64,000 bases of DNA from Henriciella pelagia. Its GTDB lineage: Bacteria; Pseudomonadota; Alphaproteobacteria; Caulobacterales; Hyphomonadaceae. The DNA is taken from the NCBI RefSeq assembly GCF_002088945.1, contig NZ_NCSU01000007.1, forward strand, positions 434,001 to 498,000. The letters run 5' to 3'. The notes beneath the pieces are model-generated. The model ran no database searches. It saw nothing but the letters and a program-made list of their open reading frames with translations, and was not told the origin of the DNA. Position 1 is the first letter of the stretch; the number at the start of each line of letters is the position of its first letter. Both the position numbers and the translations under genes were made by a program. Of the stretch, positions 37,645-44,779 are shown piece after piece.

Positions 37645-37681
37645 AAAGCCCTTATCCTTCGCTCAGGATGAGGGCTTTTTT
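37645..37681 (+). terminator. Rho-independent terminator after sucB
   Basis: AAAGCCCTTATCCT pairs with AGGATGAGGGCTTT (one mismatch) around TCGCTC and is followed by T's (GGGCTTTTTTGT). Its top, ATCCTTCGCTCAGGATGAG, is the same sequence as the TTCGCTCAGGATGAG-type repeat core seen elsewhere in the window. Confidence 0.85.
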
Positions 37682-37702
37682 GTACTTGCGGAAATAGCCC
37701 GA

Positions 37703-37834
37703 CATGGTGAGCGAAGCATGCCCCGGCGCAGGCCGGGGTCGAACCACTGGCGGGCAAATGGCGAAAAGCCTGAGACCATCGCCCCCTTCCCGCTTATGCT
37801 GAGCCTGTCGAAGGAGGGAGGGCCGGTGGCGGGC
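37703..37834 (-). repeat. 3'-of-gene composite repeat after the methyltransferase, with inserted GC hairpin
   Basis: Read from the methyltransferase stop on the minus strand: GGCCCTCCCTCCTTCGACAG, GCTCAGCAT, GGGAAGGGGGCGATGG, TTGCCCGCCAGTGGTTCGA. There the GGTTCGACTTCGCTCACC arm is split by a hairpin, CCCCGGC/GCCGGGG (37721-37738), before resuming GCTTCGCTCACCATGTCGG. The copy after the RNA methyltransferase (40391-40536) has the same split at the same point. Confidence 0.7.
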
Positions 37835-38515
37835 TCAGCGCGCCCTCGTCATGTAGACGCGGATCAGCAGCGGCTGGAAGATCAGCACTGGCGGCTCGAA
37901 CCCGGCCACCTCGACCGCGCGTTCAAGCTCTGCCGGCGTGTGCGCCGCAAAATCCCGCCCGAACGCTTCGCGGTAAGCGGCAACATTCTCTTCCGGCATG
38001 TCGCACAGCCGGAGCGCATTGAGCCAGGCGCCCATCAGATCATCAAAGCCCGGCGCCTCACGGTCGGCAGCCAAGTCTGCAAAGACGAGCGGGCAGCCCG
38101 GCGAGAGTCGCCCCGCAATGTCCCGGAAGAAGTCGGTGCGCGCCTTCAGGTCGGTCAGGAAATGCGAGACGAGCAGCGCCGTCGCCCCATCGAAAGGCGC
38201 TGTCTCCGGCAGGCTCTGCAGAAAACCGTCATGAATGGCGCAGCGCTCCAGTATCCCCGCTGCCTTCAGACGCTCACGTGCGACGCGGAGCATGGCCGGG
38301 GCTGGGTCGACCAGCTGGAATGACCAGCCGGGATTGGGCGCGGCGAGCTTGATCGCATCCTCGCCGGTCCCCGCCCCCACGCACAGCACCCGCGCCGAAT
38401 CAGGCAGCGAAGACAGGGCAAGCCGCGCCCCCAGATGCACCGCGTCCCGCGCGGTCGCCAGCCTGTCGAACTGGCTATCGTAGACTTTTGCGTGTTCTTC
38501 GCCGAAGGGCTCCAT
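37835..38515 (-). CDS. Class I SAM-dependent methyltransferase
   Basis: A 226-residue Rossmann-fold methyltransferase. The SAM-binding motif VLCVGAGTGEDAIKLA (about 45-60), acidic strand end QLVDPAPAMLRVARERLKAAG and motif IV region FDGATALLVSHFL are present. The substrate is unknown. The start is placed at 38515 (MEPFGEEHAKVYD) because AGG lies 6 bases upstream. A 17-bp perfect palindrome at 38530-38546, resembling a Zur box, lies just upstream and may make it zinc-regulated. Confidence 0.85.
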   Translation of the reverse strand: MEPFGEEHAKVYDSQFDRLATARDAVHLGARLALSSLPDSARVLCVGAGTGEDAIKLAAPNPGWSFQLVDPAPAMLRVARERLKAAGILERCAIHDGFLQSLPETAPFDGATALLVSHFLTDLKARTDFFRDIAGRLSPGCPLVFADLAADREAPGFDDLMGAWLNALRLCDMPEENVAAYREAFGRDFAAHTPAELERAVEVAGFEPPVLIFQPLLIRVYMTRAR

Positions 38516-38529
38516 GACCATCCTCACAA

Positions 38530-38546
38530 TTGTTATACTATAACAA
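38530..38546. promoter_or_regulatory. Perfect palindrome resembling a Zur operator
   Basis: TTGTTATACTATAACAA is a perfect 8+1+8 palindrome, AT-rich in a GC-rich genome, centred 23 bases upstream of the methyltransferase ATG. Its core TGTTATA-N-TATAACA equals the core of the published proteobacterial Zur-box consensus (established knowledge). It lies between the DUF2306 stop (38595) and the methyltransferase, so it can only face the latter. Confidence 0.6.
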
Positions 38547-38594
38547 GCGTGAGGATGGCGCGTCTGTCAATCGACAAATCCCTGATAATGGCCC

Positions 38595-39146
38595 TCAGAC
38601 CGCGAAGAAGACATGCCACATCATCCGGCCCGGCAGCATTGAGAACAGGCCCGCCACCAGCATTCCGCCAACAAACATGTTTGTCATTGTCGTGCGATGC
38701 TTCCTGATGTCCCGGCGCTTCACCGCCGCGATGCCGAATGGAAGGCCGAGCATGGTCCAGGCCGAGAGGGCGTGGATCGGGCTGTAATGGGTCTGGAAGA
38801 TGGCCGTGATGAAGAAGGAGGAGCCCGCCGTCACCGCCATGCTGGCCACCCAAATCCACCCGAAGGTCCGGTGCAGGCGAAACCCCTTGGGCGCAACCAT
38901 CAGGAAGAGGCCGATGGACAGTGTCAGGAGCGCCGCCACCACGTGCACCTGTATCGCCGGCCCGGCCGACAGGATGGGCGAGAGGTCAATGCGCGGGCGC
39001 GGCACCACTCCGGCATCGATCAGGATGGCAGCCGATAGCGCCGTGTAGATTGTCAGCGCCCCGCCAATCACCCACTGGTGCATGCCTATACGCTTCAGCC
39101 GCTCACGCAGGGTGCGGGCCGATCGGGAGGATTCTGCAAGGCTCAT
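38595..39146 (-). CDS. DUF2306 family membrane protein
   Basis: A 183-residue protein with four to five hydrophobic helices: GALTIYTALSAAILIDAGV, HVVAALLTLSIGLFLMVAP, WIWVASMAVTAGSSFFI, ALSAWTMLGLPFGIAAV, and MLVAGLFSMLPG. The KGFRLHRTFGWIWV and RKHRTTMTNMFVGG signatures match DUF2306. The start at 39146 has GGAG 8 bases upstream. It is divergent from a LytTR regulator with integral helices, a recurrent pairing, suggesting that regulator controls it. The biochemical role is unknown. Confidence 0.82.
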   Translation of the reverse strand: MSLAESSRSARTLRERLKRIGMHQWVIGGALTIYTALSAAILIDAGVVPRPRIDLSPILSAGPAIQVHVVAALLTLSIGLFLMVAPKGFRLHRTFGWIWVASMAVTAGSSFFITAIFQTHYSPIHALSAWTMLGLPFGIAAVKRRDIRKHRTTMTNMFVGGMLVAGLFSMLPGRMMWHVFFAV

Positions 39147-39253
39147 TGTCTTTTCTCCAGTCTTGCGGCAGGGCCAGTCCCTCGCCTGTGAGAGGAAACT
39201 TGCCGGACCACCCACCAGGCGCGAGCCCAACTACGTCAGCGGACTGGAATCCT

Positions 39254-39284
39254 TCGCGAAATGCCGCCAATGTCAGTCGCGAAA
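39254..39284. promoter_or_regulatory. Direct repeats TCGCGAAA, candidate LytTR sites
   Basis: TCGCGAAA occurs at 39254-39261 and 39277-39284, 23 bases apart (about two helical turns), in the region between the divergent DUF2306 and LytTR genes. LytTR proteins typically bind two direct repeats about two turns apart. An inverted pair ATGTCA/TGACAT (39270-39275, 39290-39295) overlaps the second copy. Confidence 0.4.
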
Positions 39285-39308
39285 CGTGAATGACATGGGG
39301 CCTGCAGC

Positions 39309-40076
39309 TTGCGTATCGCGATTGACTGGAAGAAACGGGCGCGCGAAACCCTGATCCTCACCGGGATCGCCCTGTTTCTTGCCTTCCTGCGCCCATTCGG
39401 CACTGACACAGACACGCCGCTCTACATCATTTTCGGCTTCTGGCTGCTGCTCATTCTGGCCGGCGCGCTCGTCGGCGAGCTTTCGGTCTGGGCCTTCTAC
39501 CGGCTGTGGCCCGAAGGTCCGACCTGGGCGATGATCGCCATCGTGTCCATGGTGACAGCGGTCGCCGTGACGCTGCTCCTGCTCGGCCTTGATGCCGGCC
39601 TTGGCGACACGGTTTCGGTCGGCGGCGGCCCGGTCCACATCCTCTATCTCTATGTGCTGGTGATCTCGGTCGCCATGACCCTGCTCGGCTACACGCTCAG
39701 CCGCGCCTTCAACATGGCGGGCCCAGACTTCGTCCACGAGACCGATGACCGCTCGGCCGTCGACGTCTTCCTCGAGCGCCTGCCGGTCAAATACCGCACC
39801 GCCGATCTCTACGCCGTCTCTTCCGAGGACCATTACTGCCGCGTGGTCACCAGCCTCGGCAGCGAGCTGATCCTGATGCGGCTCTCCGATGCCGAAAGAG
39901 AGCTGGCGAGCGTTGACGGGTTGCGGGTCCACCGCTCATGGTGGGTGTCCCGTAAAGGGATCGCAGAGAGCCGCCGCGAAGGCGGAAAAATCGTTCTGAC
40001 ACTGAAATCGGGCGACGAAGTCCCGGTCTCGCGCTCCTATCAGGACGCGGTAAAGGATGCCGGTCTGGTCCACTAG
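39309..40076 (+). CDS. Membrane-anchored LytTR transcriptional regulator
   Basis: A 255-residue protein with four N-terminal membrane helices (LILTGIALFLAFLRPF, IIFGFWLLLILAGALVGELSV, AMIAIVSMVTAVAVTLLLLGL, ILYLYVLVISVAMTLLGYTL). The LytTR DNA-binding domain is C-terminal, about 160-250: LYAVSSEDHYCRVVTSLGSELILMRLSDAERELASVDGLRVHRSWWV. The membrane part is probably the sensor. The start is a TTG at 39309. It is divergent from DUF2306, with candidate binding repeats between them. Confidence 0.82.
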   Translation: MRIAIDWKKRARETLILTGIALFLAFLRPFGTDTDTPLYIIFGFWLLLILAGALVGELSVWAFYRLWPEGPTWAMIAIVSMVTAVAVTLLLLGLDAGLGDTVSVGGGPVHILYLYVLVISVAMTLLGYTLSRAFNMAGPDFVHETDDRSAVDVFLERLPVKYRTADLYAVSSEDHYCRVVTSLGSELILMRLSDAERELASVDGLRVHRSWWVSRKGIAESRREGGKIVLTLKSGDEVPVSRSYQDAVKDAGLVH

Positions 40077-40221
40077 ATCCTTGTAAAATTCAGACTTTGT
40101 TAACTGCCCGAAAACGGCCCTATTCCGGCCCCGCATGGAACCTATTCCGGCGCGAGCATGTTAATTGCAGCAGATGATCCCCAGATGGCCTTCAACAGAA
40201 ATGGGCCACAAAGGGGGCCCG

Positions 40222-40356
40222 ATGAAGAAGGACGAGAAGACGATGAATACCGGTAGCATCCTTGCCAAGAGCGCCAGCCTGGTCGTGCTCGGTGTCATCG
40301 CCGCCGTGACCCTCATCATGGCCTTCGCCCCCGCCGGCTCGATCTATAACGGCTAG
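40222..40356 (+). CDS. Small single-pass membrane peptide
   Basis: A predicted 44-residue peptide: charged N-terminus (MKKDEKTMNTGS) and one hydrophobic helix (ASLVVLGVIAAVTLIMAFAPA). AAGGGGG lies upstream of ATG 40222; ATG 40243 (MNTGSILAKS, AAGGA upstream) is an alternative giving 37 residues. It has no recognised family. It lies between the LytTR gene and the repeat at 40391. Confidence 0.5.
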   Translation: MKKDEKTMNTGSILAKSASLVVLGVIAAVTLIMAFAPAGSIYNG

Positions 40357-40390
40357 GCTTTTCTCAAAATCAAGAACTCTCAAACGCCCT

Positions 40391-40536
40391 CATGGTGAGC
40401 GAAGCATGCCCCGGCGCAGGCCGGGGTCGAACCACTGGCGGGCGATAAGCGCAGACATCTGAAACCATCGCCCCCTCCCCGTTTATCCTGAGCCTGTCGA
40501 AGGAGGGAGGGTCGGGGTGGGGCGACCGCCGCCGCC
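40391..40536 (-). repeat. 3'-of-gene composite repeat after the RNA methyltransferase
   Basis: This is the most complete copy. Reading away from the stop on the minus strand: GCCCCACCCCGACCCTCCC, TCCTTCGACAGGCTCAGGAT, AAACGGGGAGGGGGCGATGG, TTTCAGATGTCTGCGCTTAT, CGCCCGCCAGTGGTTCGA, an inserted CCCCGGC/GCCGGGG hairpin, then GCTTCGCTCACCATG. The first 53 bases of the plus-strand form match the 37.7 kb copy almost exactly. Confidence 0.75.
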
Positions 40537-41019
40537 CTAAACCTTCGGCCCGCCCGGCATCACAGGGCGCTCTCGAAACGTCCCCATCGACAGCACCCGG
40601 TCATACATGACCAGCGCGCCGGCAAGGCTCACATTGATGCAGAACTTGGTCGGGATCTTCACCACATGGTCGCATTTGGCCAGCATCTCCGGCGAGAGAT
40701 CGCCCCGCTCGCGCCCCAGCACATAGGCCGCCGCCTTGGGGTGCTTGAACTCCGGCAGCTCCACCGCATCCTCGGTCAGTTCCACACCCACCAGCTGGCA
40801 GCCCTTGGGCAGCGCCATGTCGCCGACCGCGTCCCACTGATAATACGGCACGCTCTCGAAGGTCTTTGACGTGTCGGCCTTGTAGGCAATCTTCAGTTTC
40901 GGCTCGGCATCGACCGAGAACACAAAGCTCGCCCCGAACGCGTTTGCCGTGCGCATCAGCGCGCCAAGGTTCATCGGCTTGGAAATCCCTTCCGCCCCGA
41001 TCGCGAAATAGCCCCGCAT
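40537..41019 (-). CDS. TrmH/SpoU family RNA 2'-O-methyltransferase
   Basis: A 160-residue SPOUT methyltransferase acting on tRNA or rRNA ribose. Motif 1 NLGALMRTANAFGA, motif 2 AYVLGRERGDLSPEML and motif 3 VKIPTKFCINVSLAGALVMYDRV (trefoil-knot SAM site) are present. It lacks the N-terminal substrate-binding domain, as in the short TrmL-type proteins. Its ATG overlaps the stop of the upstream two-TM gene by one base (TGATG on the minus strand). Confidence 0.9.
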   Translation of the reverse strand: MRGYFAIGAEGISKPMNLGALMRTANAFGASFVFSVDAEPKLKIAYKADTSKTFESVPYYQWDAVGDMALPKGCQLVGVELTEDAVELPEFKHPKAAAYVLGRERGDLSPEMLAKCDHVVKIPTKFCINVSLAGALVMYDRVLSMGTFRERPVMPGGPKV

Positions 41020-41366
41020 CAGCCAGCTCCTCCGGTAAAGCGCCAGGCGGCGATCACAGCGATCAGCAAGACTGCGAACAGCATCGTCCCCTTGCGGGCG
41101 AACCGGATGTGCGAAATCGCCTGCGGATACTCGCCCGCCAGGTGCTGCGCTACTTCGCCCTCGATACCAGCCGTCTCCAGCGCCGTCCCGCCATTCACCG
41201 CCTGCACCACGCCGATCCGCGCCGAACGCTCGTCCAGCCCGTCAAACTTCGCCTTTGCCGCCCGCTTCAGCGCGACACCGGCCAGCATCCGCATCTGGAC
41301 GCAGAGCCCAAAGGCGAAAACCATGAACAGGCCCGCGACAAAGTAGAGGAGGTCATGCTGGGTCAT
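41019..41366 (-). CDS. Small two-TM protein of unknown function
   Basis: A 115-residue protein with an N-terminal helix (LLYFVAGLFMVFAFGLCV) and a C-terminal helix (GTMLFAVLLIAVIAAWRF), separated by about 60 charged residues (LKRAAKAKFDGLDERSARIGVV). No family is recognised. It overlaps both neighbours: ATGA with the asparaginase-like gene (41363-41366) and TGATG with the RNA methyltransferase. All three probably form one operon. Confidence 0.65.
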   Translation of the reverse strand: MTQHDLLYFVAGLFMVFAFGLCVQMRMLAGVALKRAAKAKFDGLDERSARIGVVQAVNGGTALETAGIEGEVAQHLAGEYPQAISHIRFARKGTMLFAVLLIAVIAAWRFTGGAG

Positions 41367-42235
41367 CGCATCGTCGCCACTTCGAACCGCCCGGCGCTTG
41401 TCACGACGCCGCGCTTCATTGTTTCGGCATTGAACGGCATTTCGACATGGCCGAGCACATCCATCGCGATCAGGCCGCCATCCCCGCCCAGCAGGTTGAG
41501 ATCCTCCAGCGAACCGTTCGCGGCGCTTCTGAGGTCCTGCTTGCCATAGCGCACCCGCGAAGAGACATCCGCGGCCGCATTGGTGCGCAGGAAATACTCG
41601 CCCTGTCCCGTACAGCAGACAGCGACCCGCTCATCGGCCCAGATGCCAGCGCCAATGATCGGCGTATCGCCCACCCGCCCCGGCGTCTTCCCCAGAAGAC
41701 CGCCCGTCGACGTCGCCGCCGCGAGCCGCCCTTCAGTGTCCAGCGCGATGACCCCCACCGTGCCATGCGCCAGCTCACCCTTCTTCACCGGGATCGTCAC
41801 GGCGGGCGTGTAATACTTCTTCGGGCTGTGCACCCGTTCGAGCTTGTGCCTGCGCGCAATCATCGCCGCGCCCTTGCCGACGATCAGCACATGCGGCGTC
41901 TCGTCCATGATGAGGCGCGCCGCCGTCACCGGGCTCTTGAAGCCCCTGAGAGACGCCACCGCCCCGGCATTGCGCGTGCGCCCGTCCATGATGGCCGCAT
42001 CCAGCTCCCACTGGCCGATTGCATTCGGCGACGACCCGCGTCCCGCAATATGATGCCCGCACTCTTCCAGCGCCACCGTCAGCTTCTGCACCACGTCCAG
42101 CGCCGCCTCGCCGCGCGCCAGCAGGGTCTCGCCCTCGCGCAGCAGGCTCGCCATATGCGTTTCGGCAGCGGCATGATCGCGCGGACGCAGCGGTCCAGCG
42201 CCGCCATGCATTGCAAGAGCCCAGCTTTTGGCCAT
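41363..42235 (-). CDS. Isoaspartyl peptidase / L-asparaginase (T2 family)
   Basis: A 290-residue Ntn-hydrolase that autocleaves to expose an N-terminal Thr. ALAMHGGAGP opens the protein, SSPNAIGQWELDAAIMDG follows, HGTVGVIALD contains the Thr nucleophile, and GRVGDTPIIGAGIWAD is the substrate-binding loop. It hydrolyses isoaspartyl dipeptides and/or asparagine. The start at 42235 has GGAG 9 bases upstream; a longer TTG-initiated frame is rejected. It is the first gene of a three-gene run. Confidence 0.9.
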   Translation of the reverse strand: MAKSWALAMHGGAGPLRPRDHAAAETHMASLLREGETLLARGEAALDVVQKLTVALEECGHHIAGRGSSPNAIGQWELDAAIMDGRTRNAGAVASLRGFKSPVTAARLIMDETPHVLIVGKGAAMIARRHKLERVHSPKKYYTPAVTIPVKKGELAHGTVGVIALDTEGRLAAATSTGGLLGKTPGRVGDTPIIGAGIWADERVAVCCTGQGEYFLRTNAAADVSSRVRYGKQDLRSAANGSLEDLNLLGGDGGLIAMDVLGHVEMPFNAETMKRGVVTSAGRFEVATMR

Positions 42236-42355
42236 GCGGCAATTCTCCACAGACAAAGGGTTTCTGACGCCTTAGCGCTTCACACGGCCCGGTGCCACCG
42301 ATAGGTTCGGCCCGTCAATCACCGTACACAGCACAAAACACAAGAGGAAACGAAC

Positions 42356-43348
42356 ATGAAAGCCCTGCTCTCAAAATCACCCGGCGGCCCGGACACCCTG
42401 GTTCTGGAAGACGTTCCCTCCCCTCAGCCGGGCGATGGCGACGTTGTCATTGATGTGAAAGCCGTTGGCGTGAACTATCCCGACGTCCTCATCATCCAGG
42501 ACCAGTACCAGTTCAAGCCAGAGCGCCCCTTCTCCCCCGGCGGCGAGATTTCCGGCACGGTCAAGGCCGTCGGCAAGAACGTCACCAAATACAAGGTCGG
42601 CGACCGTGTGATGGGCTCGATTGGCTGGGGCGGCATGGCCGAGGAAGCCGTGGTCGACCAGGCCCGCGTGCGCCCTTTCCCGGAATCCATGTCCTATGAA
42701 GAGGCCGCCGCCCTCCTCATGACCTATGGCACCTCCTATTACGCCCTGAAGGATCGCGGCAATTGCAAGCCGGGCGAGAGCCTGCTCGTCCTCGGCGCAG
42801 CCGGCGGTGTCGGCCTTGCCGCTGTCGAGCTTGGCAAGGCAATGGGCATGGACGTGATCGCCGCCGCCTCAAGCCAGGACAAGGTCGACCTTGCCATGGA
42901 AAAAGGCGCTTCCAAAGGCTTCGTCTATGATCGGGGGCCCCTCGACCGCAGCCAGCAAAAAGCCCTCTCCGACAAGATCAAGGAACTTGGCGGCGGCGGC
43001 GTGGACGTCATCTATGACGGCGTCGGCGGCGACTATGCAGAGCCGGCCCTGCGCGCCATGAACTGGGATGGCCGCTTCCTCGTGATCGGCTTCCCGGCCG
43101 GCATCCCGAAAATGCCGCTCAACCTCACCCTCCTGAAGTCGTGCAACATTGTCGGCGTCTTCTGGGGCGCTGCCGTCGCGCGCGACCCGGAAGCCAATGA
43201 GCAGAACATCAAGGAGCTGTTCGAGATGTACGAAGCCGGCAAGATCAAACCGCACGTCTCCAACACCTACCCCCTCGCCGAAGCCCCCGCCGCCATCACC
43301 GAACTGATGGAACGGAAAGCGAAGGGGAAAGTGGTTGTGACGGTTTAG
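42356..43348 (+). CDS. NADPH:quinone oxidoreductase family protein (zinc-free MDR)
   Basis: A 330-residue medium-chain dehydrogenase/reductase. The N-terminal GroES-like domain (KAVGVNYPDVLIIQDQYQFKPERPFSPGGEISG) and Rossmann motif LLVLGAAGGVGLAAVELGKAMG are present, as is the quinone-oxidoreductase signature region (GVGGDYAEPALRAMNWDGRFLVIGFPAG). No catalytic-zinc ligands are visible. It probably reduces quinones or enoyl-type substrates. SD AAGAGGAAA precedes the ATG. Confidence 0.9.
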   Translation: MKALLSKSPGGPDTLVLEDVPSPQPGDGDVVIDVKAVGVNYPDVLIIQDQYQFKPERPFSPGGEISGTVKAVGKNVTKYKVGDRVMGSIGWGGMAEEAVVDQARVRPFPESMSYEEAAALLMTYGTSYYALKDRGNCKPGESLLVLGAAGGVGLAAVELGKAMGMDVIAAASSQDKVDLAMEKGASKGFVYDRGPLDRSQQKALSDKIKELGGGGVDVIYDGVGGDYAEPALRAMNWDGRFLVIGFPAGIPKMPLNLTLLKSCNIVGVFWGAAVARDPEANEQNIKELFEMYEAGKIKPHVSNTYPLAEAPAAITELMERKAKGKVVVTV

Positions 43349-43364
43349 GCTGTTAGCTGGCGCC

Positions 43365-43958
43365 ATGGACACGACCGAAGTTCTTTCTCAGCTCTCGAGG
43401 CGGGTCTTGCTTTACATAGCAGGGGGCGCGATCGTGTCTGTGGTCGCATCATTGATCACCTTTCATGCACTCATAGGCCAAAATTTTGACTCGGTGCATC
43501 GGAGAATCGACGATGCCAGATCGACCTTAGCGTCACAGGTTTCCAAGCTAGAAGCGAGCGTCGATAGCGTTGGAGCACAAGTAAGCCAGATCGATAAGGA
43601 CTTGCTCTTTGTTCGCGAGTTCGTATCCGAAATCGACTCCTTAGAAGACAAGCTTGGCTACGGACCAGAGTTGATTGAAGCTAGGCTTGAGAGACTTCCT
43701 ATTGGTGGTCCGGGAAGCACCCCGGTTCCTGAGTTTCCCACCTACACAAAAGAGCTGCCTTTTGATTCGGAAAGATCAACGATTGAAGACTGGAAGACTC
43801 GTATGACGCGACTTCTAGAAACTCGATTGACCACTGACCGACGATACTCTTTCGATCCTGAAAAGCACGACATCGAGGTATTCGAGAATGTGGTAATCCC
43901 AATTGAAGCGGATGCGCCGCGTTTAGACTTAACCGCCGTCGCTGTATTCAAGGAATGA
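43365..43958 (+). CDS. Low-GC orphan membrane coiled-coil protein
   Basis: A 197-residue protein with an N-terminal TM helix (VLLYIAGGAIVSVVASLITF) followed by a coiled coil (RIDDARSTLASQVSKLEASVDSVGAQVSQIDKDLL) and an unrecognised C-terminal domain. Base composition is clearly lower in GC, and codons such as AGA, TTA and ATA appear, unlike the flanks. This suggests recent acquisition. It starts 17 bases after the quinone oxidoreductase stop, and no partner gene is evident. Confidence 0.65.
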   Translation: MDTTEVLSQLSRRVLLYIAGGAIVSVVASLITFHALIGQNFDSVHRRIDDARSTLASQVSKLEASVDSVGAQVSQIDKDLLFVREFVSEIDSLEDKLGYGPELIEARLERLPIGGPGSTPVPEFPTYTKELPFDSERSTIEDWKTRMTRLLETRLTTDRRYSFDPEKHDIEVFENVVIPIEADAPRLDLTAVAVFKE

Positions 43959-44165
43959 TATGTGCTCTTTGATGCAATTCCTTTCAGAAAAGTCTCAAAG
44001 ATAGAGTCACTTACGCTCTTGCTCGACAATCGGAATCACAGATAGAAAATGCGTGACGGTTGCCGTCCATGCCCATTTCCGATGCACGAACCCTAATACG
44101 CCCGAGGGCAATCGTGCTTCTCGGTGAAAGCTGGCTCTATCCAGCTGCCAGAAAGGAGGTTGGCC
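43959..44165. other. Low-GC stretch with no recognised gene
   Basis: No ORF with coding character and no RNA gene is recognised in this stretch, which continues the lower-GC composition of the preceding gene. Long frames exist on the minus strand through 44007-44498, but their translation has no conserved motif and they conflict with the small plus-strand frame at 44166. Confidence 0.4.
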
Positions 44166-44273
44166 ATGGAACGTGTATTCGTTCGGGCCTATGTCCGCTG
44201 GCGGTACGGTCGGGAGGAGCACGTTTGTGCTCACACCCGCCGCTGGCCGCGGCAACTCAGCTTTGACTTCTAG
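44166..44273 (+). CDS. Candidate 35-residue basic small protein
   Basis: A short frame, MERVFVRAYVRWRYG at its start and PRQLSFDF at its end, rich in Arg (8 of 35) and aromatic residues. A near-perfect Shine-Dalgarno (AAGGAGG, 44153-44159) lies 6 bases before ATG, which is much better than chance. It sits in the low-GC island. It resembles small Arg-rich phage or mobile-element peptides only in general character. No function is assigned. Confidence 0.4.
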   Translation: MERVFVRAYVRWRYGREEHVCAHTRRWPRQLSFDF

Positions 44274-44419
44274 ACGGGTCGGCTGAGGTGGGCGGTGACC
44301 GTCACCTTCCTGAATCAAAAGGGAATCGCCGTCAAGAGTCTGGCGAACATCGTTCCTTTGCTCGCTGCTCATTCGCGCCGAAAGGCAGACCCTGCCATTC
44401 GGCCACAGCCAGCCCCTTT

Positions 44420-44493
44420 CGATCTGACTCAGGCGGTCAAGGCTGCCGCAGGCACGGCGAAGCCGCTTGGCCTTGACCGCCTGAGGCAGATCG
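44420..44493. repeat. 24-bp inverted repeat with 26-base loop
   Basis: 44420-44443 and 44470-44493 are inverted copies with one mismatch (CTCAGGCGGTCAAGGC against GCCTTGACCGCCTGAG as core). It is unrelated to the other repeats in the window. It could be a large terminator, a structured RNA, or remnant ends of a mobile element. No transposase gene lies inside. Confidence 0.55.
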
Positions 44494-44522
44494 GACACAT
44501 GCCGTGTGCCGCAGCCAATCCC

Positions 44523-44643
44523 GTCACAATTCCCGTGACCTTCTTCAACTGGCGCCTCCCCGTGGCTTGACCACGGGGTCCATCTCCCGTCCGTGCGACC
44601 AGACTCTATGTCCGGAGATGGGCACCGCGATCAAGTCGCGGTG
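44523..44643. repeat. Tandem array of hairpins (GATCAAG-loop type)
   Basis: Four stems occur in 120 bases: GTCAC/GTGAC (44523-44539), CCCCGTGG/CCACGGGG with loop CTTGA (44558-44578), CCATCTCC/GGAGATGG (44580-44621, long loop) and CACCGCGA/TCGCGGTG with loop TCAAG (44623-44643). The second and fourth have reverse-complement loops, so they are opposed copies of one REP-like type flanking the third. Confidence 0.6.
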
Positions 44644-44677
44644 AACCGCCTCAAAGAGAAGGACACCTCTCAAAGCC

Positions 44678-44748
44678 GCCATGGTGAGCGAAGTCGAACC
44701 ACGGCGGCGCGCCAGGTCGCTTCATGGTTCGACTTCGCTCACCATGGC
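44678..44748. repeat. 24-bp perfect inverted repeat of the GGTTCGACTTCGCTCACC family
   Basis: GCCATGGTGAGCGAAGTCGA... at 44678-44701 and its exact inverse at 44725-44748 enclose 23 bases. The arms are the same sequence as at 2440/2489 and 22742/22792. Confidence 0.7.
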
Positions 44749-44779
44749 GTTGCGTTTTGCCGCGAAGCCTTCGCCCTTC

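Noticed and set aside
38530-38787. Plus-strand frame starting in the Zur-like palindrome
   Set aside because: It runs antisense to the DUF2306 gene, has no ribosome-binding site and no recognisable product.
44007-44498. Long minus-strand frame (about 163 codons) in the low-GC island
   Set aside because: The translation shows no motif or domain pattern, covers the large inverted repeat and conflicts with the small plus-strand frame that has a strong ribosome-binding site.
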